From Rhinopomastus cyanomelas (taxonomy: Eukaryota > Chordata > Aves > Bucerotiformes > Rhinopomastidae), in contig VXBP01004067.1 in the NCBI GenBank assembly GCA_013400115.1, positions 57,595-121,594 of the forward strand: DNA of 64,000 nt, read 5' to 3'. Position 1 is the stretch's first letter. Every line of letters starts with the position of its first letter. Under the pieces are notes generated by a model. That model was not told where the DNA came from and did no database searches. It saw only the letters and a program-made list of their open reading frames with translations. The translations under genes were made by a program, and so were the position numbers. Of this stretch, positions 50,659 to 61,461 are shown in pieces.

Positions 50659-53600
50659 ATGTCCAGAGCTGGAACCAAGGTAAGTTTATTTCCAGCCTCT
50701 CTGTACTTACAGCTAAGGCTACAGCATTTATCAGCGGTAAGCTGAGGTACTTTGGTTTCTTCACTCTGCGGAGAGCTCCTGTCAGTGTGGCAAGAGATCT
50801 TTGAGATCCCTCCTCAAATGGAGCTGAGCCCTCCATAGACTTTTCCCAGATCTGGAGTCTTGTGTCCAGTTCTGGGCCCCTCAGTTCAAGAGGGATGTGG
50901 GGCTGCTGGAGAGGGTCCAGTGTAGGGCAACAAGGATGATGAAGGAGGTGGAGCAGCTCCCTTCTGAGGAGAGGCTGAGGGAGCTGGGTCTCTTGAGCTT
51001 GGAGGAGACTGAGGGGTGACCTCATTAATGCCTATAAATATGTGAGGGGTGGGTGTCAGGAGGGTGGAGCCAGACTCTTCTCAATGTTGTCTAGGATGAG
51101 GAGCAATGGGTGTGAGCTGGAACTGAAGAGGTTCCACATCAATATGAGAAGGAACTTCTTCCCAGTGAGGGTGATGGAGCTGCCCAGAGAGGTTGTGGAG
51201 TCTCCTTCACCAGAGATGTTTAAGACCTGCCTGGATGTGTTCCTGTGTGGCTTGGTCTATGGGATCCTGCTGTGTCAGGAGGATTGGACTAGATGATCTT
51301 TTGAGGTTCCTTCCAATGATTCTGTGATTCTGTGATCTCAGCTCTAGGTGTAGCTCTGTGAGAGGATGGAGTCAGCACAGAATGTGATGAGCTGTGTTTG
51401 CAGAGCTGAGTCTTGTGAACAGGGAGCTTCTTTGGGAGGACCTGAGTTGAAAATGCTGGTGGCAGCTGCCACGTCCCCTCCTCCCATGGTGGAGCAAAGG
51501 GTGTGATGATGATGTGTGGATCACAGCACTGAAGGCTGAGGGATGTAAACCTCTTGTGATGTGGAGTCTCCTTCTGTGGAGCTATGTTCCTGTGGGACTA
51601 GGTGATCCTGCTGTGGCAGAGGGATTGGGCTGGATGATCTTTCAAGGTCCCTTCTGATCCCTGATGTTCTGTGATTCTGTGAGATGGTGGAATGGCAGAG
51701 ATTAAACTGGGGATGGTGGATCAGAGAGCTCAACTTCAGCTAGAACAGCTTGCAGCAGTTGGGACTTCAACTGTAATGCTGTGATCAGGCTTGAAGTGAG
51801 AGAAAGAGCTGAGCTGCTTGGTTGTACAGACCTTGTTGCAGGGATAAACAGCTAAGACAGGAGGAGGAGAACTTCTCCTGTGAACTTCTCCACAGCTGCC
51901 CAGGGTGGTGGTTGGGGCCCCATCCCTGGATTTGTTTAGAAGTCATTTAGATGTGGTGTTGGGGTGACCTTGTAGAGTATAGGGTTGATGGTTGGACTCG
52001 ATGATTCCAAGGGTCTTTTCCAACCTGAATGATTCTGTGATTTGCTAGGAGGTTGTGGACAGGAGACATCTTCTCCACTGTATGGTTTTTGCTTTTTCTT
52101 CCTAACTTGTGGACACTCTAAAACCAGAGCAGGCAGAGGGCTCAGGAGCAGAGTGGGTCTGTAGGTGCTGGTTGATGCTATGGAAGAGCTGGATTCAGTC
52201 TCTGCTTCCCTGCTCCTTTCCCCTGTGATCTTGGCTCAAAGTGATTCAGCTATTTCTGAGCAGTCTTTAGGAGCCCAGGCTACTTGCTCCTACCCTGGTG
52301 GCTGTCAGGGCACAGCAGTGCACTCAGACATGTCAAGGGTGGGTGTCAGAAGGATGGAGCCAGGCTCTACTCAGTGTCATCTAGTGATAGGACATGGGGC
52401 AGTGGGTGTGAGCTGGGACACAGGAGGTTCCACATCAGTCTGAGAAGGAACTTCTTCATGGTGAGGGTGCCAGAGCCCTGGAACCAGGCTCTGCTCAGGG
52501 GCACCAGCTGCCGTGGTGGAGCTTACTGGCTGAGCTCTGAAGAGGTGCCACCCTGTGGAGGGGACTACAGGGCTGCTGTAGCTGCCTCCTTGGCCACTGG
52601 ATTCAAGAAGAGGGTTACCACAGTAGACTCCCCAGTTGCAGCAGTGTGAGTAAAGAGGATCTGGGCACTGTAGTGAACACCTTTTACAACCTTTCTTTCA
52701 CATTTTGATACCTTGGACCAGAAGCTCTTTTGAGGTCCCTCATCCTATCACTACATGACACTGAGAAGAGCCCAGCTCCATCCTCCCGACACCCACCCCT
52801 CAATTATTTGTAGACATTAATGAGGTCACCCCTCAGTCTCCTCTTCTCCAAGCTAAAGAGACCCAGCTCCCTCAGCCTCTCCTCAGAAGGGAGGTGCTCC
52901 ACTTCCTTCATCATCTTCGTTGCCCTTCACTGGACCCTCTCCAGCAGCTCCACATCCCTCTTGAACTGAGGGGCCCAGAACTGGACACAAGACTCCAGGT
53001 GTGGTCTCACCAGAGCAGAGGGGGAGAAGAACCTCTCTTGATCTGCTAACCACCCCCTTTCTGATCCACCCCAGGATGCTGTTGGCCCTCTTGGCCACAA
53101 GAGCACACTGCTGGCTCATAGCCATCCTGCTATCCACCAGGACCCCCAGATCCCTCTCTCCTACACAACTCTCCAACACGAGGAACCCCCCTTCTTTCCT
53201 TCCTCCGCCTGTGTTCCAGGTCACCTTCTATGAAGACAAGAACTTCCTGGGCCGTTCCTACGAGTGCAGCAGCGACTGCCCCGACTTTCACACCTACCTG
53301 AGCCGCTGCAACTCCATCCGCGTGGACGGGGGCACCTGGGTAGCCTACGAGAGACCCAACTACTCCGGCAACATGTACGTCCTGATGCGCGGCGAATATC
53401 CCGACTACCACCACTGGATGGGCCTCAACGACCGCCTGGGCTCGTGCAAAGCTGTCCAGATAGTAAGTGGGACCTCTTCGCCGTTAACTGAAGGGTCTCA
53501 GCAGGATGGTGGGGGGCTCCTGGGGGACCCCGTGGACAGGTTGGCTCTAGGTCCTACTCGGGCAACGGTAAGGTGTTTGGTAAGTGGAGAGCGTAAATCT

Positions 53601-56043
53601 CTTCTGCTCCATCCTGGACTGAGGACAAATGAGATGCCTTGGAGTGCTTTGTTGGCTGAGTTTCCACAGGAGCAGCAGGGTGGTTTTATCTGGAGGACTT
53701 GGAGTGACCATGAGACTGAGGGATGCATCTGAAGCAATCCTTGGGTGTACTTGGAGCACCTGGTGTCTTCTTGCCCTGCAGAGCACAGGGCAGTGTGTGA
53801 CAACCAGCTGAACAGGAGCCAGCAGGGTGCCCAGCGGCCCGGAAGACCAACGGCATCCTGGCTTGGATCAGCAATAGTGTGGCCAGCAGGGCTAGGAATG
53901 TCACTCTCCCCTTGTACTGGGCACTGGGGAGGCCTCCCCTTGAGTACTGGGGGCAGTGCTGGACCCCCTCCCTTCAAGAAAGAGATGGAGGGGCTGGAGC
54001 AGGTGCAGAGGAGCAACGAGGCTGGGGAAGGAACTGGAGGGGAGGCTGATGGGGAGAGGCTGAGGGAGCTGGGGGCGTTGAGCCTGGAGGAGACTCAGGG
54101 GGGACCTTCTGCCTCTCCCCAACTCCCTGAAGGGAGGTTGTAGCCAGCTGGGGGTCAGGCTCTTCTCCCAGGCAACTAGTGCTGGCATGAGAGGGCAGAA
54201 CCTGAAGCTGCCAGGGGAGGGTTAGGCTGGATGTCAGGAAGCCCTTCCTCATGGAAAGGGTGATCAGAGCCTGGACTGGACTGCCCAAAGCAGTGGTGGA
54301 GTCTCCATCCCTGGAGGTGTTGAAGGCCAGCTTGGCTGTGGCCCTTAGCACCTTAGTGTGGCCACTGTGGTGATGCTAGGTCCTGCTCTGGGCTGGCTGA
54401 GCTCAGAGGGCTTCTCCAGCCTCAGTAATTCTGTGCTGCAGCACAGGGTCTATGCTTGTTCCTCTGAACTGATGATGGGGAGATGCTTCTGTAGCCTCAG
54501 GCAGCCCTTGTCCTCCCATCAGCAGGATAAACACAGGCTGGCAGTGAGCAGTGTTTGTGCCAGAGGAAGAGAGAGAACAGTCCTCTTGGGAAACCTGTGG
54601 GGAGACCATAGAGTCATCCTGGGTGGAAAGGACCTCCAGGATCATCAAGCTGACATCTCTAACCCCTACCCCATGGCCTGAAGTGCTCAAGCTACTCAGT
54701 TTTTAAACCCCTCCGGGGATGGGGACTCCACCACCTCCCTGGGCAGCCTCTTCCAGTGCCCAACCACTCTCTCAGCAAAGAGCTTCTTCCTCAGATCCAA
54801 TCTAAACCTCCCTTGATGCAGCTTGTGGCCGTTTCCCCTCATCCTTCAGCTTGGCAGGGGTGGGGATGTGGATGGGGCCGAAATGCTGAGCTCTGCTGCT
54901 GTGGTTCTGCCAGCTTCAGGGCTGGCTGATGAGCTGAGCATCCCTGACTTGAGCAGCACAGCCACGGACTCCCGTCGGTCGCACGGAGCAGTTCTCAGCT
55001 GAGCAGAGGTCTTGCCAACGCCCCTGCGAGCCTGTTTGAGATGTGAGCTGCCTCCAAATCCCTCTGCAGGGGCCGGGGAGGACTTGCTGCTCTGGCGTGA
55101 GAGATGGGAGCTGCAGCAGCATCACAGCTCCCTCCATCAGGGTGAAGCACAGGCGCCTCATCCCACATCTCCCCCTGGTGCCTGGCTTCCCTTGCTGCCC
55201 CCGGGAGCGTCCCGGAGGAGCCACGGCGGTAGCCCGCTGGTCCCACAGACACGTGTCGGGGGAGAGCGTCCAGGCGGCTGCAGATGAGAACTGCCGCAGC
55301 GCCCGCAGGCAGCGCAGCTCCTCAGATCACGCTGCGCTCGCCCGGAATACAATCCGGCTGGGGTCAGCAGCTCATTAAACTCCCCACTGCCTGGAGGAGC
55401 GGGGAGCGGAGCGGGTTTGTCTCTCCCGCTGATGCTCACGCCAGCAGTGGGATGGGCAGGCTGCCGGAGAGAGAGCCCGGCGCTGGCCGATGCTCCTCGT
55501 CCCTCCCTGCATCCTCTTCCCTGCGGCGTTGGGACTGTGGTGGAGCTTCAAGTGTTCTGCTCTGAGTCGGTGATTTGATGCCCTTGGTGCCTGGCCAGGA
55601 GACACCCTGCTGCCTGCCCACTGTGCTTTCGAGTCCTGGCGAGCTGGAAGGGGGGTGTTTGGTGTCATCCCTGAGCTCTGCTCCCATCTGCTGGTGACCA
55701 AAAGAGCTGGGGGTGTGCGGGTGCCCTCCCTCCAGCTCTCTCTGCCATTTTCTCCCTCCTTTTTTTCCAGCCAAGCGGAAGCCGAGGTCACATCCAGGTG
55801 TTTGAGAAGGGAGATTTTGGTGGGCAGATGTTCGAAGCCACCGAAGACTGTCCTTCGGTCATGGACGAGTGGCACATGCGTGAGGTCCATGCCTGCAGGG
55901 TGCTGGAGGGCGTCTGGGTTTTCTACGAGCACCCCAACTACCGGGGCAGGCAGTACCTGCTGCCCAAGGGCGAGTACCGCAAACCCGTGGAGTGGGGGGC
56001 GGCGAGCCCCGCTGTCCAGTCCTTCCGCAGCATCACTGAATGA
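50659..56043 (+). CDS. CRYGS: Gamma-S crystallin
   Basis: This is a lens structural protein of the beta/gamma-crystallin family. Exons 50659-50679, 53220-53462 and 55771-56043 join in phase to 178 residues, the same length as human CRYGS. Exon 1 encodes only MSRAGTK, as is typical for gamma crystallins. Exon 2 encodes the N-terminal domain with two Greek keys (VTFYEDKNFLGRSYEC and WVAYERPNYSGNMYVL). Exon 3 encodes the linker and C-terminal domain with two more (IQVFEKGDFGGQMFEA and WVFYEHPNYRGRQYLL), ending VQSFRSITE. The gamma-S-specific N-terminal arm and PDFHTYLSRCNS support gamma-S rather than gamma-A to -F. A TATA box lies 84 bp before the ATG, and the gene ends with AATAAA at 56077. Introns of about 2.5 and 2.3 kb hold several CR1 copies, one ending 45 bp before exon 2. 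Confidence 0.98.
50848..51334 (+). mobile_element. CR1 LINE in CRYGS intron 1
   Basis: Sense: GGAGTCTTGTGTCCAGTTCTG to CAATGATTCTGTGATTCTGTG. Confidence 0.93.
51556..51684 (+). mobile_element. CR1 3'-end fragment in CRYGS intron 1
   Basis: Sense: TGATGTGGAGTCTCCTTCTG to CTGATGTTCTGTGATTCTGTG, with a small internal deletion after GGAGC. Confidence 0.9.
51890..52043 (+). mobile_element. CR1 3'-end fragment in CRYGS intron 1
   Basis: Sense: GCTGCCCAGGGTGGTGG to CAACCTGAATGATTCTGTG. It belongs to the GATGTGGTGTTGGGG subfamily, unlike its neighbours. Confidence 0.9.
52328..52502 (+). mobile_element. Internally rearranged CR1 fragment
   Basis: Sense: GTGGGTGTCAGAAGGATGGAG to GAGCCCTGGAAC, then a jump back to CAGGCTCTGCTCAGGGGCACC, a segment that belongs further 5'. 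Confidence 0.85.
52729..53175 (-). mobile_element. CR1 LINE ending 45 bp before CRYGS exon 2
   Basis: Antisense copy lacking the usual terminus (it begins TTTTGAGGTCCCTCATCC) and reaching the RT-end phrase at CCATCCTGCTATCCACCAGG. CR1-derived sequence therefore lies next to the exon 2 branch-point region. Confidence 0.92.
53790..54436 (+). mobile_element. CR1 LINE in CRYGS intron 2
   Basis: Sense: GTGACAACCAGCTGAACAGG to CAGCCTCAGTAATTCTGTG. Confidence 0.93.
54606..54848 (-). mobile_element. CR1 fragment in CRYGS intron 2
   Basis: Antisense: CATAGAGTCATCCTGGGTGG to CCGTTTCCCCTCATCCTTC. Confidence 0.9.
54849..55770. other. Unassigned 3' part of CRYGS intron 2
   Basis: 900 bp, GC-rich and CpG-containing around 55200-55480, with no repeat or exon that I recognise. 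Confidence 0.5.
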
Positions 56044-56076
56044 GGCAGCCCCTTGGTGGGGCTGCTGGAGGCCCTC

Positions 56077-56082
56077 AATAAA
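56077..56082 (+). promoter_or_regulatory. CRYGS polyadenylation signal
   Basis: AATAAA only 34 bp after the stop codon, giving a very short 3'UTR. Confidence 0.85.
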
Positions 56083-56245
56083 GCAACTGGATCGCTCAGC
56101 TCAGCTTGTCCTGCTTGGTCCCAGGGTCTGCGTGTGAGTGATCCTGCCCCGGGGGAGCTGGGGAGCAAAATGGGCTTCACCAAGCTCCTGGACTGTCTCT
56201 GTCTTTATGATGCCACCTCCTTCCTCCGGGCTGGCCCCATCCCAT

Positions 56246-56612
56246 CACAGAACCACAGAACATTGGGGATTGGAAGGGACCTCAAAAGATCATCTAGTCA
56301 TGGAATCACAGAACCATAGAATCATTAGGGGTTGGAAGGGACCTCAAAAGATCATCCAGTCATGGAATCACAGAACCATTAGGGATTGGAAGGGACCTCA
56401 AAAGACCTTCCAGTCATAGAAACATAAAACCATAGAATCATTAGGGGTTGGAAGGGACCTTGAAAGATCATCTAGTCCAGTCATGGAATCATAGAATCAT
56501 AGAATCATTAGGAATTGGAAGGGACCTTGAAAGATCATCCACTCCAGTCCCCCTGCCACAGCAGGATCCTCTAGATCCAGTCTCACAGGAACACATCCCT
56601 CCATCCCACTGT
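56246..56612 (-). repeat. Tandemly repeated CR1 terminus downstream of CRYGS
   Basis: Five successive copies of the antisense CR1 end (ATTAGGGGTTGGAAGGGACC and variants), with GTCATGGAATCACAGAACC as joint, period about 52-70 bp. Only the last copy goes on into CTGCCACAGCAGGATCC. Confidence 0.95.
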
Positions 56613-57220
56613 CCATCCTGAAGCCAGACCTTATGCTCCAGCATTTGGCCAGTGCAGTGGAGCAGTGGAACCACCTGCCCCCAGTGCTGGCTGCTGGTGG
56701 CTCAGTCCTTGGTGACCCTGGGGCATCCCTGCTTTGCGGTGGCTGGGGACATGGGGCTGCTGGTGGCTGGGAGAAGGTCTCTTACGTGCAGTGAGACCAT
56801 CCCCCAGGGACCCTGGGCAGACACCCTGTTGCTGGAGGAGCTCGTCTCTCCTGTGATGCTTGGGACAGGAACAGGGGGCAGTGGAAATGAATGGGTCCCA
56901 CGGTGGGCAGAAGGGAGACAGCCACAAGGTTGGTGAGAGAAGCTGGAGACTCTGGAAGCCCGGTGTGCTGAGTGCAGGACACCCCTTGTAGCTGAGGCTT
57001 CTGAAGCTGGGCTGAGCAGCACGTTGGGGGGAGCTCAGTGAGGTGAGCGCCTCTGAAAGCTGCCCTGGAACAGCAGGTTGCTGCTGAGTGATCTTGAAGG
57101 GCACAAAGAAGGACTCTGGGTGCATGAGGGAGCAGACAGGGGTTGTTGAGCTCCTAGTCAGCTGGATGCGAGGCTGTGCCTGCGCTGCAGCCCTGTGCTC
57201 ACCCGCAGCCTCCCGTGCAG
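56613..57220. other. Unassigned intergenic sequence
   Basis: 600 bp without recognisable repeats; no exon identified. Confidence 0.5.
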
Positions 57221-57288
57221 GAGTAACTGATGTGCAGGAGTAACTGATGTGCAGGAGTAACTGATGTGCAGGAGTAACTGATGTGCAG
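57221..57288. repeat. 17-bp unit repeated four times exactly
   Basis: GAGTAACTGATGTGCAG at 57221, 57238, 57255 and 57272, without mismatches. Confidence 0.97.
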
Positions 57289-57654
57289 GGCACTCTCCTC
57301 CAGGCACCCTGGGGACCTGCAGCCTGTTTGCATATTGAGCACGGGGGCCTTGGGGTAGTGACGCCGGTGGCAGCAGCAGCTCTCTTCCTGCTTGATGTAT
57401 GAGGTTATTACAGAGCAGGGAGGCAGGTTAAGTGATGCTCGTCAAGCCACAGCACGGTGACCCCCTGGGAACACAGCCACTGGTGATGAGTGGGGAAGGG
57501 CTGCTGAGAGAGGCTGCTCCAGCTCCTTGGACTTCCCTCCCCCCTCACTGAAGAAGAGCTGAAGAGCATCACCTTCTGCCTCCTCCTGCTCTTGCTGTTC
57601 AGACCCCAACCTTAGCTCCCTGCCATGTTTCAGCCCTTTTCTGCAAAGGATGCA

Positions 57655-57882
57655 GTGTCTTCTTGAAGCCCACCTGGATGTGGTCCTGTGTGACCTGGTC
57701 TGGGTGATCCTGCTCTGGCAGAGGGATTGGACTGGATGATCTTTCGAGGTCCCTTTCAATCCCTAATGATTCTATGATTCTATGACTTGGTTTAGGGGAT
57801 CTTGCTCTGGCAGGGGGATTGGACTGGATGATCTTTTGAGGTCCCTTCCAATCCATGATGTTCTGTGATGCTGTGTTGCTGT
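57655..57882 (+). mobile_element. CR1 3' end present twice in tandem
   Basis: A sense end closes with GATTCTATGATTCTATG at about 57785 and is followed at once by a second copy of the terminal 75 bp. Confidence 0.92.
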
Positions 57883-57924
57883 GACCCACTGCAGCCCCAC
57901 CTTGCCTTTCTCCTCCATCACAGG

Positions 57925-58055
57925 TCACACACCCTCACTGGGAAGAAGTTCCTCCTCCCACTGAGGTGGAACCTCCTCAGTTCCAGTTCACACTCATTGC
58001 CCCTTCTCCTACTATGAGGTGACACTGAGCAGAGCCTGGCTTCAACCTCCTGATA
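57925..58055 (-). mobile_element. Internal CR1 fragment
   Basis: Antisense: CCTCACTGGGAAGAAGTTCC to GAGCAGAGCCTGGCTTCAACC; neither end is a CR1 terminus. Confidence 0.88.
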
Positions 58056-58059
58056 GCAG

Positions 58060-58545
58060 CCTGGGCTGTGTTGTGCTGTTCCCAGCTGGGGTCCTCATCT
58101 CCAGAAGGACACAGAGCTGCTGGAGAGAGCCCAGTGCAGAGCCACAGAGATGATGGAGGGAGGGGAGCATCTCCCTGCTGAGGAGAGGCTGAGAGAGCTG
58201 GGGCTCTGAAGCTGGGAGAGAAGGAACATGAGGGGTGACCCCATGGATGTTGATCAATGTGTGAAGGGTGGGTGTGAGGAGGATGGAGTCAGGCTCTGCT
58301 CAGGGGCACCCAGTGACAGGACAAGGGGCAGTGGGTGTGAGCTGGAGCAGAGGAGGTTCCACATCAGTGTGAGAAGGAACTTCTTCATGGTGAGTGCGAC
58401 AGAGCTCTGGAAGGGGCTGCCCGGGGGGGTTGTGGAGTCTCCTTCACTGGAGACATTTCAAACCCTCCTGGTCATGATCTTGCTGTGTCAGGGGGATTGG
58501 ACTGGCTGGTCTTTGGAGGTCCCCTCCCATACCTGATGTGCTGTG
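58060..58545 (+). mobile_element. CR1 LINE downstream of CRYGS
   Basis: Sense: CCAGAAGGACACAGAGCTGC to CATACCTGATGTGCTGTG. Confidence 0.92.
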
Positions 58546-58599
58546 GCTCTTGAGCAGGGCTGGGAGAGAGCAGGGCAGCCAGAGCCCATCCTGCTGATG

Positions 58600-59130
58600 C
58601 TGGGGGCTCTTTTTTTTTGGCTTGACAGCTAATTTCCATCTCCCAGTATCAGGGGGTCTGCTCTGGTAATTGGCATGCAGATTGTGTCCGATGGGCCTCT
58701 CAGACACCAGAAAAGACTCGGCTAGTTGGAATAAGCCAACCCCAGGCTGCTGGATGGGGGGTAAGGGGGTCACTGCGAGACAGCACACCGGCACGGGCAC
58801 ACGTTCGCCCCCATAAGCTTCCCCTCTCCGCGCCCACCCCCTGCTCCTCGTCCTTTATCAGGCAAACTCTAATCTGCCACATTTCATTGAGACAAATCCT
58901 GCTCCGTTTCTCTGCCTCTCTCCCCCTTTTTTTCTACATCCCTTTAAGGGAAATGTGATGGAAGCTGCTCCTGGATTTAATAAGAAGACGGTGGTGTGGC
59001 ATAGCAGGAATTAAAGCGGTGCCATGCTTCATTAGCGGCTGGGGCTCCCGTGGAGCTGGCCCAGATGTTAATTACACTTTGGGAATTAATTGGCGCAGAG
59101 CACGGATCTCCGCCGTCCTGTGTAATCTGG
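58600..59130. promoter_or_regulatory. CR1-free block with clustered homeodomain-like sites (candidate enhancer)
   Basis: About 530 bp of unique sequence inside a CR1-dense region. It contains TTAATTA, GGGAATTAATTGG, TTCATTAGCGG, ATTGGCATGC and CTAATCTGCC. The pattern resembles a conserved noncoding element; conservation cannot be seen from one sequence. Confidence 0.3.
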
Positions 59131-59351
59131 GTGGGTGTGTGGGGACTTCTGGTGGTGGAGGTGGCCAGGCAGGGCTCTGTCTCCCCTCCCTCTCCAGCCT
59201 GTCCTGTGCTGGCTGTGACTGAGCATCAGTGAGGGATGCAGACGGGCTTTGAAGTACTGAAAGCACCTTCATCTCAACCCCTTGGTGCTCAGAGATCTCC
59301 TGCTGCTTCCCCTGTGACTCTCTTCTCCTGCTGCTGGGGAGATCCATAGGA

Positions 59352-59556
59352 TCCTTCACTGGAGACATTTAAGACCCACCTGGACTTGTTCCTGTGTGAG
59401 TTGGTCTAGGGGATCCTGCTGTGGCTGGGGGATTGGACTGGATGATCTTTTGAGGTCTCTTCCAATCCCTAATCATAGAATCATCTTTTGAGGTCCCTTC
59501 CAATCCCTAATCATAGAATCATCTTTTGAGGTCCCCATCCTTCTATGATTAGGGAT
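59352..59556 (+). repeat. CR1 3' end with 38-bp tandem tail and inverted repeat
   Basis: After a normal end, the block ATCTTTTGAGGTCCCTTCC ... CATAGAATC repeats with 38-bp period. TCCCTAATCATAGAA (59466 and 59504) has a perfect inverted partner TTCTATGATTAGGGA at 59541-59555. Confidence 0.93.
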
Positions 59557-60009
59557 GTTCCCTGGTCCTAGAGGAGAGCCTGGCTCTGCTGCTGAAATCC
59601 ACCCCCACCGAGTTCTTGCAGGAGAGTGATTTCCAGTCCCTTCCCTCCCTTCTCCCACCTTGGATCCAGCCTGATGAAATGCAAAAACTGCTTAAAAAGC
59701 CGGGCAGGGGGTGTGTGGGGGTTTTTTTTCGCCAGAGGACAGAAATTATGTAGCTGAAAATGAAGAATATTCCTCTGAATGCTGCCAATTTGTTCCTTTT
59801 CTGAGCTGGCTGGTGGCAGCCCAGCGTGGAGCTCGGTTATCTCTGTCACGGAGCATCACGTCTTCGGGTTCCTGCCTGGGCTGGCAGAGATTGCTGCCTG
59901 GCCCCGGTGGTACCGGCGTTCGGCTCCGATACCCTCCCGTCGCTCCCGGGTCACCCCACACCCCCTTCTCTTCCAGGCTTTCCAGTGGTGATGCCCTGGG
60001 GTTGATAGT
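59557..60009. other. Unassigned intergenic sequence
   Basis: 450 bp unique sequence, AT-richer around 59720-59800. No gene recognised. Confidence 0.5.
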
Positions 60010-60672
60010 GGCTCAAACAGGAGCCAGCAGGGTGCCCAGGTGGCCCAGAGGACTGATGGCATCCTGGTCTGCATCAGTAAAAGTGTGGCCACTGGGACCA
60101 GGGAGGTGATCCTGCCCCTGTACTGGGGGTACCTTGGGTACTGGGGGCAGTTTGGGAGCTGTGGGGCAGGAAGGACACGGAGGGGCTGGAGAGGGGCAGA
60201 GAAGGGCAGCTGGGCTGGTTAGGGGTCTGGACAACAGGGCTGGTGGGGAGAGGCTGAGGGAGCTGGAGCTGTTCATCCTGGAGGACAGGAGGCAGAGGGG
60301 AGACCTCTCTGCTGGTCTGATGGGGAGAGGCTGAAGGAGCTGGAGCTGTTCATCCTGGAGAAGAGGGAGCTGAGGGGAGACCTCCCTGCTCTCTACAAGT
60401 ACCTGAAGGAAGGTTGTAGTCAGGTGGATGCTGGCCTCTTCTCCCTAGGGACTGGTAATAGGACCAGAGGAAATGGGGTCAGGTTGTGCCAGATTGGATC
60501 TTAGGAAGAACTTCTCCCCAGAAAGAGTGGGGAGCCCTTGGAATCAGCTGCTGAGGGAGGGCATGGAGGCACCATCCCTGGAGGGGTTCAGCAACTGGGC
60601 ACCAGGGTGTTTCAGGAGGTGGATTGGTGGTTGGGGTTTTAGGGCAGACCTTGATGATCCTACGATGCTTTT
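60010..60672 (+). mobile_element. CR1 LINE with internal duplication
   Basis: Sense copy. The phrase GGGGAGAGGCTGARGGAGCTG (R = A or G) occurs twice (about 60246 and 60322), so about 75 bp are locally duplicated. The end is GATGATCCTACGATGC. Confidence 0.9.
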
Positions 60673-60829
60673 CATACTTGAGGCATCACCAGGCTCAAGC
60701 ACCTTTCCTCTGCCAGTGAAGGTTGTTGATGGATCAGACCCAGTGCTGTCCCTCCAGAGCAGCCACCCTGGATCTTACATTTCACACTAGCTCCTGGCTG
60801 AAACCAAAGGCTCTGTGGGTTCCACAGCC

Positions 60830-60990
60830 TTTCTGGGCAGCCTCTGAAGGCCTGGAAGTGCTTAAAGGTGGTTTAGATGTGGTGTTGAGGGATCTGGTTT
60901 AGAGCTGAGCTTTGTAAAGTAGGGTTGATGGTTGGACTCGATGATCCCCAGGGGTTTTCTTCCAACCTAGTGATCCTACGGGTCTGTGAT
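60830..60990 (+). mobile_element. CR1 3'-end fragment
   Basis: Sense, GTTTAGATGTGGTGTTGAGG subfamily, ending AGTGATCCTACGGGTCTGTG. Confidence 0.88.
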
Positions 60991-61461
60991 CACCTCTCAC
61001 ATGTGTCTGCCCACCTGCACTCACGTTCTGCAGACCTCTCTGGTGTCTGCTGGCTTCTGCACCCACTCTCTGCACCCACCTCCACGTCCTCCTGGTGCTG
61101 CCTTGGCCGGGTGTGTGGTGCTGCGAGCGAGGTGGCAGAGCACCCCTGCTGCGGGGAGGTGCCTGCACCCCAACCCAAGGCACCCTAAAATAACAGAGGG
61201 GGAAGGAGAGGGAAGGTGCTGCCCAGGGGACCTGCCTTCCCTCTGCCAGTCCCCAGCAGAGGGCAATAGAAGCAAATGGAAGAGGCAAGACCTTGACAGA
61301 GAAGAGCTGCTGCCACCCCAGAGCCACCTGCAAGCCGAGGGGTGGGTGCGCAAGGTGGGCACCTAACGGGCAGCGACGTGCGCGGGGGGCTGTGCTCGGG
61401 AGGGGTCAAAGTAGACCAGGATGGTTTGGTAGGGGTTTGGTGGGAGCTGCCAGTATCGGTT
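60991..61461. other. Unassigned intergenic sequence
   Basis: 470 bp; open frames exist on both strands but nothing recognisable. Confidence 0.45.
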
